Assembly (NCBI RefSeq): GCF_000380965.1
Contig: NZ_KB905580.1
Location: forward strand, 1 to 54,327
Reading direction: 5' to 3'
Length of the DNA: 54,327 bases
From: Paenibacillus ginsengihumi DSM 21568
Lineage (GTDB): Bacteria > Bacillota > Bacilli > Paenibacillales > NBRC-103111
This document shows positions 15,995 through 24,647 of the stretch, in pieces; within the stretch, counting starts at the first letter, position 1; each line of letters begins with the position of its first letter. The translations under genes and the position numbers were made by a program. A model generated the notes under the pieces. The model saw only the letters and a list, made by a program, of their open reading frames with translations, was not told the DNA's origin and did not search any database.

Positions 15995-16660
15995 ATGGGA
16001 GCGAACAAACACGTCTATATTTTGTTAACCGATACGGGGACATGGTTGTCCCGGCTGATCAAATGGTATACGAAGGAGCCGCTGAATCACGCTTCGCTCG
16101 CTTTTGATCCGGGGCTGCGGGAAGTATACAGCTTTGGGCGCAAGGATCAGCGCAACCCGGTCATTGGCGGCTTCGTCAAGGAAGACGTGCGCGGGCCGCT
16201 GATGTCCGGCTCGCGCTGCGCCGTATATCGATGTTCAGTCGATGCGGAGACATTCATGCGCATTCGCAATGAGGTTAAACGGATCGAGGAGCGGCACGAG
16301 GAATATGCTTTCAACTTGTTGGGGATTATTGCCGTTGGCTTGGGACGGGGCCTCTCTCGCAGACGGGCTTTTTTTTGCTCGGAATTCGTCTCGACCGTCT
16401 GTCGCAGAGCAGGGTTCCGTCTGACGGATAAATCCGATTCGCTGGTTAGGCCCGCGGATTTGGCTGCATCGGATAAGCTGACGCTTGTATTTCAAGGCGA
16501 AATGACACATTACTTGCGCCGGATGGCGGCCGGAGACGGCCGGGCCGGGGCGGCGCGCGTTCGCGCGCTGCACCAGGACCTGCTGCGGGCGGACGCGGCG
16601 CCGGTATGCAGGCGTGCTTGCCGAGAAGGCCGGCTCGAAGCATCGGAAGCGGCGCTGTAA
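15995..16660 (+). CDS. YiiX-like permuted papain-fold hydrolase
   Basis: 221 residues. The N-terminal His block (LLTDTGTWLSRLIKWYTKEP, LNHASLAFD) precedes the Cys block (RAFFCSEFVSTVCRRAG), the reversed order seen in permuted NlpC/P60-papain (YiiX, PF05708-like) enzymes. These are thought to cleave amide or lipid-linked bonds. No signal peptide; probably cytoplasmic or membrane-proximal. GGAGAAGG precedes the ATG by 2-4 nt of core spacing. The last 50 residues are Arg/Ala-rich with no recognised domain. Standalone gene, substrate unknown. Confidence 0.75.
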   Translation: MGANKHVYILLTDTGTWLSRLIKWYTKEPLNHASLAFDPGLREVYSFGRKDQRNPVIGGFVKEDVRGPLMSGSRCAVYRCSVDAETFMRIRNEVKRIEERHEEYAFNLLGIIAVGLGRGLSRRRAFFCSEFVSTVCRRAGFRLTDKSDSLVRPADLAASDKLTLVFQGEMTHYLRRMAAGDGRAGAARVRALHQDLLRADAAPVCRRACREGRLEASEAAL

Positions 16661-16754
16661 TGCCCCCAGCGCTCAGCGCTCAGCCGTGGTGCGCTTCGAC
16701 TTGTCTTGCCGGGAATAGATTGCTCGCATCGCTAGCCTTCGATCGGTGTTTAGC

Positions 16755-16951
16755 TTTCGTTAACGCTTGCCACAGAGCTTATTGCGCGCAAAACGATCGA
16801 TTTGAAATCGTAACGCTTGTGAGCAGTCTTATTCTGCAATTTTGGCTACCGAAATCAACGTTTCTGATAAAATAGCGTTACCCCGTTTCGTTACCGTTTC
16901 CACAGCGTTCGATTCATCAAAATTGCGTTTGTCGCAAGCGTTAGAGATGAT
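16755..16951. repeat. Cluster of 'AACGCTTG' repeats, direct and inverted
   Basis: Tandem degenerate units of about 50 bp begin TTCGTTAACGCTTGCCACAG (about 16755) and AATCGTAACGCTTGTGAGCA (about 16806). They are followed by inverted copies (GATAAAATAGCGTTAC; CAAAATTGCGTTTGTCGCA then AGCGTTAGAGAT, to about 16949). A single copy recurs at 13341-13390. No coding potential. The stretch to 17170 contains nothing else I recognise. Confidence 0.6.
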
Positions 16952-17126
16952 ATTGCGGTTCAGAAGGTTCCAGAAGGACCGCCTTCTCGTTCTCGGCCGG
17001 CTTCTCCGTGCCGCGCTGCCTCCGTTTATGCGGCTTAAAGCCATACCTTGCGAATTGCGCCGGATAACGGCCCCCCAAAACGCGAAACCGCTGGTGACTA
17101 TGCCCCAAGTCATTGAGCGGTTTTTT

Positions 17127-17640
17127 TAACATCACTGTCTGCACCTGGAAAAACGACCGCTAAAAGCGCGGTGCTCGTCCTTGAATGGGACGTCGAGTCG
17201 TCGACTGCTTTTTCTCAACGCGAAATCGCTGCAAAGCTTGCATCGTCCTCGCTATTCATCCCCCCGCATTCCGACAAGCCGGTTCGAAAACCACAGTCAG
17301 GTATGGCTGGAGGCCGTTCCGTTTACGCTATATTATCTCAAACAGCATTAAAGTGGCGCTGCTGGCGACGGCGCTGCCCCTGGCCGTTTCCGCGATGGCG
17401 GCCTACGGCTCTTTTTCCTTCTGAAAATGAGGGTGTGCTCCGCGGCTTCCCCTCAGCCGAGCTCGATGTTCGCAAGCAGAGAGCAGATGATCGGCAGGAC
17501 AAGCCAAAAATCGACTTTCTTCCCGTCCAAGATCAACCTTCCTTCGCTGCGTTTCGTCAAATAGAGCAACAGGGGAATGGGAAGCGGCAGCGTACGGGCG
17601 GCTTTGCAAATTCCGCTGCAATGACACAGCAGGGAAGAGG
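17127..17640. other. No convincing gene; possible membrane-protein remnants
   Basis: A plus-strand stretch ending near 17424 reads RYIISNSIKVALLATALPLA, and a minus-strand stretch ending at stop 17453 reads LPLPIPLLLYLTKRSEGR and VDFWLVLPIICSLLANIELG. Both look like pieces of membrane proteins but neither has a start codon with SD. I treat them as remnants of unknown genes. Confidence 0.25.
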
Positions 17641-17647
17641 AACAGCG

Positions 17648-19111
17648 ATGCGCAAAAGCAGGAACAAGGCCTTTGCTCCGGCCAGCGCCAAAAAGCGGGG
17701 ACGCTTGGCCGTATTTGCTTTGACAGCCACCGTCATGTTAATGGCCGCGATGTATGCGGCCGGCGGGCCTTCGCTATTCGGAGGCGGCGCAAGGGGCGGC
17801 GAGGGAGAACGCACGGCTCCCGCAACCGCTGCCGGTGCGGAACCCGGCCCGCTGCAGGGTGCAGCGGCTGGGGACGCGGCGGCGGCCGGAGCTGGCGGTC
17901 GCATGGCGGCCGACGCTCGCACGGCGGAGCATGTCCCGGGGAAAGCGCTCGGCGCCGCGACCGGCGCGGGCCGCGGGGGCGGGCTGCCGCAGCCGCCAGA
18001 CGCGGATGGAGGCGCGAAGTCTGCGCGCGAGGACGCGCCCGGGAGCCGGACCGCCTCCGCCAATTCCGCAGCGGGAGCTGCCGGCGGCGAGCCGCCGCAA
18101 GAAGACGGTTCAGCCGCGTCTTCTCAGCCGCAGCCCCGCGGTGGGGAGCCGGGCACGTCGGCGCAGCCGCAGCTCCGCGGCGAGGAGGCGGGCACGTCGG
18201 CGCAGCCGCAGCCCCGCGGCGGGGAGCCGGGCACATCGGCGCAGCCGCAGCCCCGCGGCGAGGAGCCGGGCACGTCGGCGCAGCCGCAGCCCCGCGGCGA
18301 GGAGCCGGGCACGTCGGCGCAGCCGCAGCCCCGCGGCGGGGAGCCGGGCACGTCGGCGCAGCCGCAGGCCCGCGGCGAGGAGCCGGGCACATCGGCGCAG
18401 CCGCAGCCTCAGGATGAGGCGCCGGCCCCACCGCCGCCGTCCGCGCCGCACAAGGAGACGCCGGCCTTGCTGCCAGGACAGCCGACGTCTCCGGACGATC
18501 AGGCAGCGCCGCCGGCGGCAACGGAAGCGAAGCAGGTCGCGCTCACCTTCGACGACGGCCCGGATGCCAAGTATACGCCGCTTATACTGGACATTTTGAA
18601 AGAGCATGATGTGAAAGCGACGTTCTTCGTCGTGGGCAAGCAATCGGAAGCGTTTCCCGACGTGCTGAAGCGGATTCACGAGGAGGGGCACGCCATCGGC
18701 AATCACTCCTTCGCGCATGCCGATCTGTCGAAGCTTTCGGCGGCAGAGGTGCAGGAAGACATCGCCGCGGCCGATGAGGCGATCGCGCGGATCGTCGGCG
18801 CTTCCTCCGCACTGTTCCGGGCGCCGTACGGCGCCGAGTCGGAGGCGATGAGGAAGCACGTGGCCGATTCGGGGCGGCAGCTGGTTCGCTGGACGGTGGA
18901 TACGCGGGACTGGGCCGGCACTTCGCCGGAGGAAATCATGGAGACGGTGCACAGGCAGCTGAAGCCGGGCGGCATTATTCTGATGCACAGCTTCGGCGGG
19001 AAGCAAGGGAAGCTCGACAATACGGTGAAAGTGCTTCCCCAATTGATCAAGGATCTGAGGGAGCAGGGCTACCGCTTCGTCACCGTGCCCGAGCTTTCGG
19101 CAAAATCATAA
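17648..19111 (+). CDS. NodB-type polysaccharide deacetylase with long repetitive linker
   Basis: 487 residues. A basic start and one membrane helix (about 19-38) form a signal anchor. Residues about 45-155 are Ala/Gly-rich; residues about 157-257 are seven to eight copies of a 13-residue Gln/Pro/Glu/Gly repeat (AQPQPRGGEPGTS). The C-terminal 190 residues are a NodB (CE4) domain with all five motifs: TFDDGPD, HSFAHAD, RAPYGAE, DTRDW and LMHSF. It would remove acetyl groups from cell-wall peptidoglycan or another amino sugar polymer outside the membrane, the repeat acting as a spacer through the wall. GGGAAGAGG precedes ATG 17648. Confidence 0.9.
   Translation: MRKSRNKAFAPASAKKRGRLAVFALTATVMLMAAMYAAGGPSLFGGGARGGEGERTAPATAAGAEPGPLQGAAAGDAAAAGAGGRMAADARTAEHVPGKALGAATGAGRGGGLPQPPDADGGAKSAREDAPGSRTASANSAAGAAGGEPPQEDGSAASSQPQPRGGEPGTSAQPQLRGEEAGTSAQPQPRGGEPGTSAQPQPRGEEPGTSAQPQPRGEEPGTSAQPQPRGGEPGTSAQPQARGEEPGTSAQPQPQDEAPAPPPPSAPHKETPALLPGQPTSPDDQAAPPAATEAKQVALTFDDGPDAKYTPLILDILKEHDVKATFFVVGKQSEAFPDVLKRIHEEGHAIGNHSFAHADLSKLSAAEVQEDIAAADEAIARIVGASSALFRAPYGAESEAMRKHVADSGRQLVRWTVDTRDWAGTSPEEIMETVHRQLKPGGIILMHSFGGKQGKLDNTVKVLPQLIKDLREQGYRFVTVPELSAKS
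18118..18420 (+). repeat. 39-bp in-frame tandem repeat within the deacetylase gene
   Basis: About 7.5 copies of a 39-nt unit built around GCGCAGCCGCAGCCCCGCGG. Copies differ mostly by substitutions (GGGGAGCCG versus GAGGAGCCG, ACGTCG versus ACATCG), all in frame. The unit length keeps the frame if copy number changes. Confidence 0.95.
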
Positions 19112-19189
19112 TCCGGACGGCCGAGCCATAAATTTTTTTGTAAAAAAATGATGTCAAAGCGAACCAAAAGGAGGGGTAATTCCGTTTAT

Positions 19190-19750
19190 ATGATTGAGGT
19201 GGCGGCTGTGGAATCTAATGTAAAATTCGAATACTTGAAGTATTTGTCCGAGAGCTCCGATGCGAAGGCCATCGTCGAGGAGCTGATGACGGAATACGGC
19301 AAAGACGTATGGAATTATGCCTTCAGCATTACCCGCAAATGGGATCAGGCCGACGATATCACGCAAGAAGTCTTTATTAAGGTATATAAAAATATATTTA
19401 CTTTCCGCAGCGAGGCTTCCGTCAAAACGTGGCTGCTGGCCATTACCCGGAATATGGCGCTCGACTACCGGAAATCGGCGTTTTACCGGAGGGTGACGCT
19501 GATCGATTTCATCTCTTCGCGGGGAGAGCAATCTTCCGCGGAGCAAGAGGTGATCGAACAGATGGCGATCAACGATATGTGGAAAGCCGTTCTTAAGCTG
19601 CCGGTAAAATATCGGGAAGTTCTGATCTTGTACGCTCATTATCAGCTGTCCATGAAAGAAATGGCGGAGGTGCTCGGCGTCAGCGTCGGAACGGTCAAGT
19701 CGCGGCTGTTCCATGCGCGGAACAAGATTTCGAAGATGAAGGAGAGTTGA
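19190..19750 (+). CDS. ECF-type RNA polymerase sigma factor
   Basis: 186 residues. Region 2 is MTEYGKDVWNYAFSITRKWD, DDITQEVFIKVYKNI and TFRSEASVKTWLLAITRN (core binding and -10 recognition). Region 4 is KYREVLILYAHYQLSMKEMA and LGVSVGTVKSRLFHARNK, a helix-turn-helix for -35 recognition. AAGGAGGGG (19068-19076 offset, i.e. 19168-19176) lies 13 nt before ATG 19190, somewhat far; an ATG at 19148 has no SD. The next gene, 4 nt downstream of the stop, encodes a membrane protein that fits an anti-sigma factor, so the pair probably forms a cell-envelope stress switch. Confidence 0.92.
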   Translation: MIEVAAVESNVKFEYLKYLSESSDAKAIVEELMTEYGKDVWNYAFSITRKWDQADDITQEVFIKVYKNIFTFRSEASVKTWLLAITRNMALDYRKSAFYRRVTLIDFISSRGEQSSAEQEVIEQMAINDMWKAVLKLPVKYREVLILYAHYQLSMKEMAEVLGVSVGTVKSRLFHARNKISKMKES

Positions 19751-19754
19751 ACTG

Positions 19755-20993
19755 TTGGATCCGATGGACAAAGAGTTGAAGCAGAAGCTTGCTCCCGAGC
19801 CGCTGAACCGCAACGGTTTCGACGACGAACTGAAGAGCCGGATCGAAGAACGGTTGGACGAGAAGGAAGCCGCGCACGCCAAATGGCTGCCCCGACTCAG
19901 CTTCATGGGCGCTGCCTCGGGATTGCTCGCCTTGCTGATCGTCTGTTTCGGCCAGCCCTCGGGAGAACGGCCGGAGGCGGCAAGCGCCGCGCCGGGTTAT
20001 GCGGATGCTGCGGATGCTCCCTTCATCGGACCGGTCAAGCCGCTGGAGCTTCAATCCGCGCTGCTGCTCGGACTAAGGACGGATCATCCGGCCGAAGGCA
20101 GCCGCGAAGCCTACAGCACCTACCGGACCGTATTGGTCGCCCCGGAGGACGGGCGGCTGCAGAAGGTAGCGGAAGGCCAAGGGATTCTGATGCCGTACAA
20201 GCAGGATTTTTGGAGGGTGGCTCCTGAACGGCTGGCTCTTGGCGGCCGGGAATCGCTTGTTCTTACCGCCTATAAAGCGAAAGAACAGGCCGCGGAAGCG
20301 CAGGCGAAGTCGGCATGGAACGGACCGGTTGTTCGGGATACCCCGATCGTCGTCGAGGAGAAGCTGCTGTTTGCCGGCAATCGGTATTTGGCTTTGAGCC
20401 AGAAGGTCGAATCGGTGGAGGACGGCAAACCCGTACTTCATGATTACGTTTGGGTCAAGGAGATCGAGCAGATCAAGCAGTCGGCCCGCACCGTCGTCTC
20501 GCTGCCGCACCGGGAGCCGCACGTGGCGATGAGAGATGTGTTCGGCAAGGGAGCAGAAGTGAGTTCGCCGCGGGCCGCGGAGCCGTTCGCCGAGGGAGAA
20601 AGCTGGACGATCGTCCGCAAGCAGGGCCGCTGGGCAGCCGAGCAGGCGATCTATTCCAAATCGGCCGACGAGTCCTATCAATATATGCTGATGGAAGTCC
20701 CGTCCGCCCTGCCGGAGCTGGTCGTGGCGCACGACAAATTGGCGGCCGATTGGGAGGGCATTCGCCAGTACCAGCCGCTGGCCACCGACGCTTTCTCCTC
20801 GCCGACGGAAGATATGGTCGCGGTGGTCGGAACGGACCGCATCACCTTCTATCCTTATCAGGACCGCATCGTGCCCAAGGATACGCTGACGATTCCGCTG
20901 GCCGAGAACGAAACGGTAATCATGTCGCAGTGGGCGGTAGACAAATACGTGCCGCTGTGGAAAAAACAGGTCGGCGAATTGTTGCAGCCCTAA
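19755..20993 (+). CDS. Probable membrane-bound anti-sigma factor
   Basis: 412 residues. A charged cytoplasmic N-terminus (about 1-47, KELKQKLAPEPLNRNGFDDE and RIEERLDEKEAAH) is followed by one membrane helix (FMGAASGLLALLIVCF, about 50-66) and a ~340-residue extracytoplasmic domain that I do not recognise. This topology, and the 4-nt gap after an ECF sigma gene, indicate an anti-sigma factor with a sensor domain. There is no classic HCC zinc motif at the N-terminus. The TTG start at 19755 has AAGGAGAG 8 nt upstream; ATG 19764 is an alternative. Translational coupling is likely. Confidence 0.7.
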   Translation: MDPMDKELKQKLAPEPLNRNGFDDELKSRIEERLDEKEAAHAKWLPRLSFMGAASGLLALLIVCFGQPSGERPEAASAAPGYADAADAPFIGPVKPLELQSALLLGLRTDHPAEGSREAYSTYRTVLVAPEDGRLQKVAEGQGILMPYKQDFWRVAPERLALGGRESLVLTAYKAKEQAAEAQAKSAWNGPVVRDTPIVVEEKLLFAGNRYLALSQKVESVEDGKPVLHDYVWVKEIEQIKQSARTVVSLPHREPHVAMRDVFGKGAEVSSPRAAEPFAEGESWTIVRKQGRWAAEQAIYSKSADESYQYMLMEVPSALPELVVAHDKLAADWEGIRQYQPLATDAFSSPTEDMVAVVGTDRITFYPYQDRIVPKDTLTIPLAENETVIMSQWAVDKYVPLWKKQVGELLQP

Positions 20994-21135
20994 GGCGCGC
21001 GAGGGACGCCGCTCTGAAGCCGCGAATCGCTTGCAGTGAACCGCTGACAAGCGGCTTGCGGCTTTGTCGTTATGCGGACCTGTCCGGATAAGAGGCGATT
21101 GGCCTGGAATTTACGTAGGAGCAAGGAGAATGCGG

Positions 21136-21906
21136 ATGAAGCTGGTTTCATGGAACGTCAACGGCCTTAGAGCCTGCGTGAGCAAAGGATTTATGAACTA
21201 TTTTAACGAAGCGGACGCCGACATCTTCTGCCTTCAGGAGACGAAGCTGCAGGAGGGGCAGATCGAGCTGGACCTGGGCGACGCGTATGAGCAATATTGG
21301 AATTACGCGGAGAAAAAAGGATATTCCGGCACCGCCGTCTTTACGCGAATCAAGCCGCTGTCGGTGCGATACGGCATGGAGGAGAACAGAGAGCCGGAAG
21401 GGCGGATCATCACGTTGGAGTTCGAAGGCTTCTATCTCGTTAACGTCTATACGCCCAACGCCAAACGGGACTTGTCCCGGCTAGCGTACCGGCTGGAATG
21501 GGAGGATCGCTTCCGCGCTTATCTCCGGCAATTGGACGAAGCGAAGCCGGTCATCGTATGCGGCGATATGAACGTCGCCCATAAGGAAATCGACCTGAAA
21601 AATGCGAAATCGAACGAAGGCAACTCCGGATTCACTGCGGAAGAGCGGGGCAAAATGACGGACCTGCTGGCCGCCGGTTTTACCGACACCTTCCGCTATT
21701 TTTATCCGGACCGCGAAGGGGCGTACAGCTGGTGGTCCTACATGCCGAAGGTGCGGGAGCGGAACATCGGGTGGCGAATCGATTATTTCCTGACCTCATC
21801 CCGGCTGGAGCCGTACTTGCTGGATGCGCAAATCGACTGTCACATTATGGGCAGCGATCACTGCCCGGTCGTGCTGGCGATGGAAGAAATCAAGGCGCGG
21901 CAATAA
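21136..21906 (+). CDS. exoA: Exodeoxyribonuclease III / AP endonuclease
   Basis: 256 residues of the ExoIII/APE1 family, which nick DNA 5' of abasic sites in base excision repair and have 3' phosphodiesterase activity. Catalytic blocks are WNVNGLRA (Asn), CLQETKL (metal-binding Glu), NVYTPNA, CGDMNVAHKEIDLKN (Asp/Asn), WRIDYFL and GSDHCPVVL (catalytic His). ATG 21136 is used because AAGGAG lies 7 nt before it; ATG 21130 would be too close to the SD. Monocistronic, cytoplasmic. Confidence 0.95.
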   Translation: MKLVSWNVNGLRACVSKGFMNYFNEADADIFCLQETKLQEGQIELDLGDAYEQYWNYAEKKGYSGTAVFTRIKPLSVRYGMEENREPEGRIITLEFEGFYLVNVYTPNAKRDLSRLAYRLEWEDRFRAYLRQLDEAKPVIVCGDMNVAHKEIDLKNAKSNEGNSGFTAEERGKMTDLLAAGFTDTFRYFYPDREGAYSWWSYMPKVRERNIGWRIDYFLTSSRLEPYLLDAQIDCHIMGSDHCPVVLAMEEIKARQ

Positions 21907-22159
21907 CGGCCCTGCCGCATCCTTCAGGCTCGCGATGCGCCGCTGTATGCCGGGACGCGGTCTGCTCCCGCCATCCGGGGAGCGGGCAGCGTTCTAGCGG
22001 CATATCCCCTGCCCGACGGCACCGTAACTGCGAGTTGTCGCCTGCCCGACAGGCTGGTATACGGGACCGGAGAGCGGGAGGACAGAAGGAAGATGGCAGG
22101 ATAGCACAAGGAAAGCTTCGCCCCGCCGGATCGCCGAAAATCCGGCCGGAGCGGCACAG

Positions 22160-23455
22160 TCAATTGGCGTCCGTCAGCCGGATGCCGGGGTGGCTGATGC
22201 CAGCCTCCGCATATTTGATGCTCGCGCCCAACGAGCGAAAAGCGCCAACGACATTCTCGTAGCCTCGTTCGATGTGCTGCACTCCGGCAATCGTCGTCGT
22301 TCCCTCGGCGGCGAGCCCGGCCAGAATGAGGCAGATCCCTGCCCGGATGTCGGAGGCGTGCACCAGAGCGCCCTGCAGCGGAATGCCGCCCCGGATAAAG
22401 GCTACGCCGGAACGAACCTTAATATCCGCTCCCATCCGATTGAGCTGCTGAACGTGGTTGAAGCGGCCCGGGAACACCGTGTCGCACACGATGCTTTTGC
22501 CGGGGGTTTGCGTCAACAGCGCGGTGAGCGGCTGCTGCACATCCGTCGGAAAAGCGGGATACATCGCCGCTCTGACCCTGGTTGCCCGCAGCACCCCCGT
22601 CGAGCGGGCGGTGATCGACTGATCCCCTTCCTCGATATCCAGGCCGATCTCCCTCAGTTTGGCCGTGCAGGCAGACAGATGCTCGGGCACGACATCGCAT
22701 ACCGTGACCGTACCGCCAGCGACGCCTGCCGCGATCAGGAAAGCTGCGGCGATGAGCCGGTCCGGGATGACCGTATAGCGGCAGCCGCGCAAATATCGGA
22801 CGCCCTCGATCCGGATCGTATCCGTCCCGGCACCGCTTATTTTGGCCCCCATCTGATTCAAAAAGTTGGCTGTATCGGTCACTTCCGGATCGCGCGCGGC
22901 ATTGTACAGCACCGTGCTGCCCTTGGCGCGGACGGCGGCAAGCATGGCGTTGATCGTCGCGCCCGAGGTAATCGTATCGAAATAGATCGACGCGCCATTC
23001 AGCTCGCGGGCTTCGACCTCGTAATGCTTGTCATGAAAAGTAAAGCGGGCCCCCAGCATTTTCAATGCCTTGATATGCTGGTCGATCGGACGGGACCCGA
23101 AATCGTCGCCGCCGGGATAGCCCACGGAGACTTTGCCGAATTTGGCAAGCAGAGCGCCTGCAAAATAATAGGCGGTCCGGAAGGAGGACGATTGTACGGG
23201 ATCCAGCGACGTGTGGCGGATGCTTCGCGGATCGATGTGCACGATGCCCGACTTGTCGCGGTGCACGGAAAGCCCGATGCCGTCGGCCAGCCGGCACACC
23301 GCCTTAAAATCGGCAATATCGGGAATGCCCGATAAAGCAACGGGCTCGTCCGCCAGGCATGCGGCAGCCAGCAGCGCCAAAGCGCTGTTTTTGGAACCGG
23401 GAATGCTGACCGTGCCGTTTAATTCCGGGGACCGTTCCACTTGAATCCATTTCAT
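22160..23455 (-). CDS. MurA paralogue with Asp replacing the catalytic Cys
   Basis: 431 residues of the UDP-GlcNAc 1-carboxyvinyltransferase/EPSP synthase fold. Conserved parts include IPGSKNSALALLAA (Lys-Asn pair), FRTAYYFAGALLAKFG, PTDVQQPLTALLTQ (Asp base) and DIRAGICLILAGLAAEG. The loop that in most MurA enzymes reads PGGC is here PGGD (Asp about residue 117). An Asp at this place is known from mycobacterial and chlamydial MurA, which stay active but are not alkylated by fosfomycin. A normal Cys-type MurA is also in this window (44702). Start ATG 23455 has GGAGGT 9 nt upstream; ATG 23515 has none. Confidence 0.85.
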   Translation of the reverse strand: MKWIQVERSPELNGTVSIPGSKNSALALLAAACLADEPVALSGIPDIADFKAVCRLADGIGLSVHRDKSGIVHIDPRSIRHTSLDPVQSSSFRTAYYFAGALLAKFGKVSVGYPGGDDFGSRPIDQHIKALKMLGARFTFHDKHYEVEARELNGASIYFDTITSGATINAMLAAVRAKGSTVLYNAARDPEVTDTANFLNQMGAKISGAGTDTIRIEGVRYLRGCRYTVIPDRLIAAAFLIAAGVAGGTVTVCDVVPEHLSACTAKLREIGLDIEEGDQSITARSTGVLRATRVRAAMYPAFPTDVQQPLTALLTQTPGKSIVCDTVFPGRFNHVQQLNRMGADIKVRSGVAFIRGGIPLQGALVHASDIRAGICLILAGLAAEGTTTIAGVQHIERGYENVVGAFRSLGASIKYAEAGISHPGIRLTDAN

Positions 23456-23633
23456 GCAGTGTGTACCTCCATGCGATTGGTTTTCGTCGGCAAGGATCGC
23501 TGGGCTTTCCGGCACCCGACGATTTGAAGAAAGCCCTGCAGCCAGCCGTTCCTGGGGAGGGACAGCCGCACTGAGGGCTTTCGGAGGTGCGCCCCGCTTG
23601 GGGCTATTGATGGTTTGCGACTCGCGTTTGCGA

Positions 23634-24104
23634 TTACTGGTTGTCCGTCATGAGCTCTTGGTACTGCTCGTCCGACAAGATGCGCCGGGCCGTAACGTAC
23701 CGCTTGGCGTAATAATCCTCGCTAAGCTTCGTAATGACGACACCTTGATTGGTGGCCGAATGGTAAAACTTTCCGTCTCCGACATAAACGCCGACATGCG
23801 AGATGCCGCGGCCGTCCGTGTTGAAAAAAACGAGATCTCCAGCGCGGAGATTTTCCTTGCTTACTTCTGTGCCCTTCTCAGCTTGTCCTTTGGAAGTGTG
23901 CGGCAGTTCAATGCCGAATTTGGCGAATACCCAAGAAGTGTATCCGGAACAGTCAAAGCCTTGCTTGGATGTGCCCGCCCATTTGTAGGGGGCGCCCAAT
24001 CCGTCGTTGACGGCTGCGCTCAAAGGCGTCTCGGCGAAAGCGCTGCTGACATGAATACTGCAAAACATCGCTAAGGACAGTGCGGCACCAACAAGCTTTT
24101 TCAA
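23634..24104 (-). CDS. Secreted NlpC/P60 cell-wall endopeptidase
   Basis: 156 residues. Signal peptide (about 1-24, ending SSAFAE), then an NlpC/P60 domain without extra binding modules: catalytic Cys in FDCSGYTSWVF, His in GISHVGVYVGDGKFYHS, third polar residue in the following AT/GVVITKL strand. Such enzymes cut the D-Glu/diamino acid bond of wall peptides. The start is TTG 24104 with AAGGGG 10 nt upstream. A c-di-AMP riboswitch lies immediately upstream (24122-24242), so expression is probably lowered when c-di-AMP is high, a known link between this second messenger and wall hydrolases. Confidence 0.92.
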   Translation of the reverse strand: MKKLVGAALSLAMFCSIHVSSAFAETPLSAAVNDGLGAPYKWAGTSKQGFDCSGYTSWVFAKFGIELPHTSKGQAEKGTEVSKENLRAGDLVFFNTDGRGISHVGVYVGDGKFYHSATNQGVVITKLSEDYYAKRYVTARRILSDEQYQELMTDNQ

Positions 24105-24121
24105 CAGAGGTTTCCCCTTCC

Positions 24122-24242
24122 GATGCCTACGAGGTTAGCTTGTGGGTTCGGTTGAAGGCACCCTATGATCACTCAGACGCGAGATCAATTCACCCGGAAG
24201 TGGTTCCCCCGTTTTCCGCTTCACGATGCGGAAATTCGGCAA
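24122..24242 (-). promoter_or_regulatory. c-di-AMP (ydaO/yuaA) riboswitch
   Basis: Minus-strand RNA carries the conserved blocks of this class in order: CGGGGGAACCA, GGGTGAATTGA, AGGGTGCCTTCAACCGAACC and AGCTAACCTCGTAGGC, with pairing arms GCC/GGC closing the element. Only about 17 nt separate its 3' end from the TTG start, so there is no room for a separate terminator hairpin. Control of ribosome access to AAGGGG is the likelier mode. Confidence 0.88.
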
Positions 24243-24647
24243 AATTTTCATGTTTTGATTCCGGATACATATATTCGAGCAAATCCGTGTTTTTCCTTCC
24301 GTTGTCACACAATATTCACAATTACAAGGTCTAAACCTGAAACTTTTTTTGAAGAGGCCCTGCAAGGGTGCGATATTTACGCAAAAGGGGGCAGAGGGGG
24401 GATGATTTCGTCGCGTCGGCGGATAGGCAGATAGAGGAGTCGGCGGGGAGGCGGACGGATGCTGGGAAGCATGAAGCCGGCTTTGGAGCGTTGTCAGGCC
24501 GGCTTGCCGGTTTATGTGCAGGATAGGCCGGCTTGCCCGGGGGCCGCCCGATCCGGCAAGCCGGCCCCCGGACCGGGAAAGTGTCCTCCGGCCTATGTCG
24601 GAGCAGCAGATTTTCGCGCCTTATACGCCTTATCAGAGGGGGCGTGT

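Noticed and set aside
17733..18599. Long overlapping reading frames on both strands, rich in Arg/Ser/Pro
   Set aside because: Products of the GC-rich 39-bp repeat and its biased codons; only the deacetylase frame has a start, signal anchor and domain.
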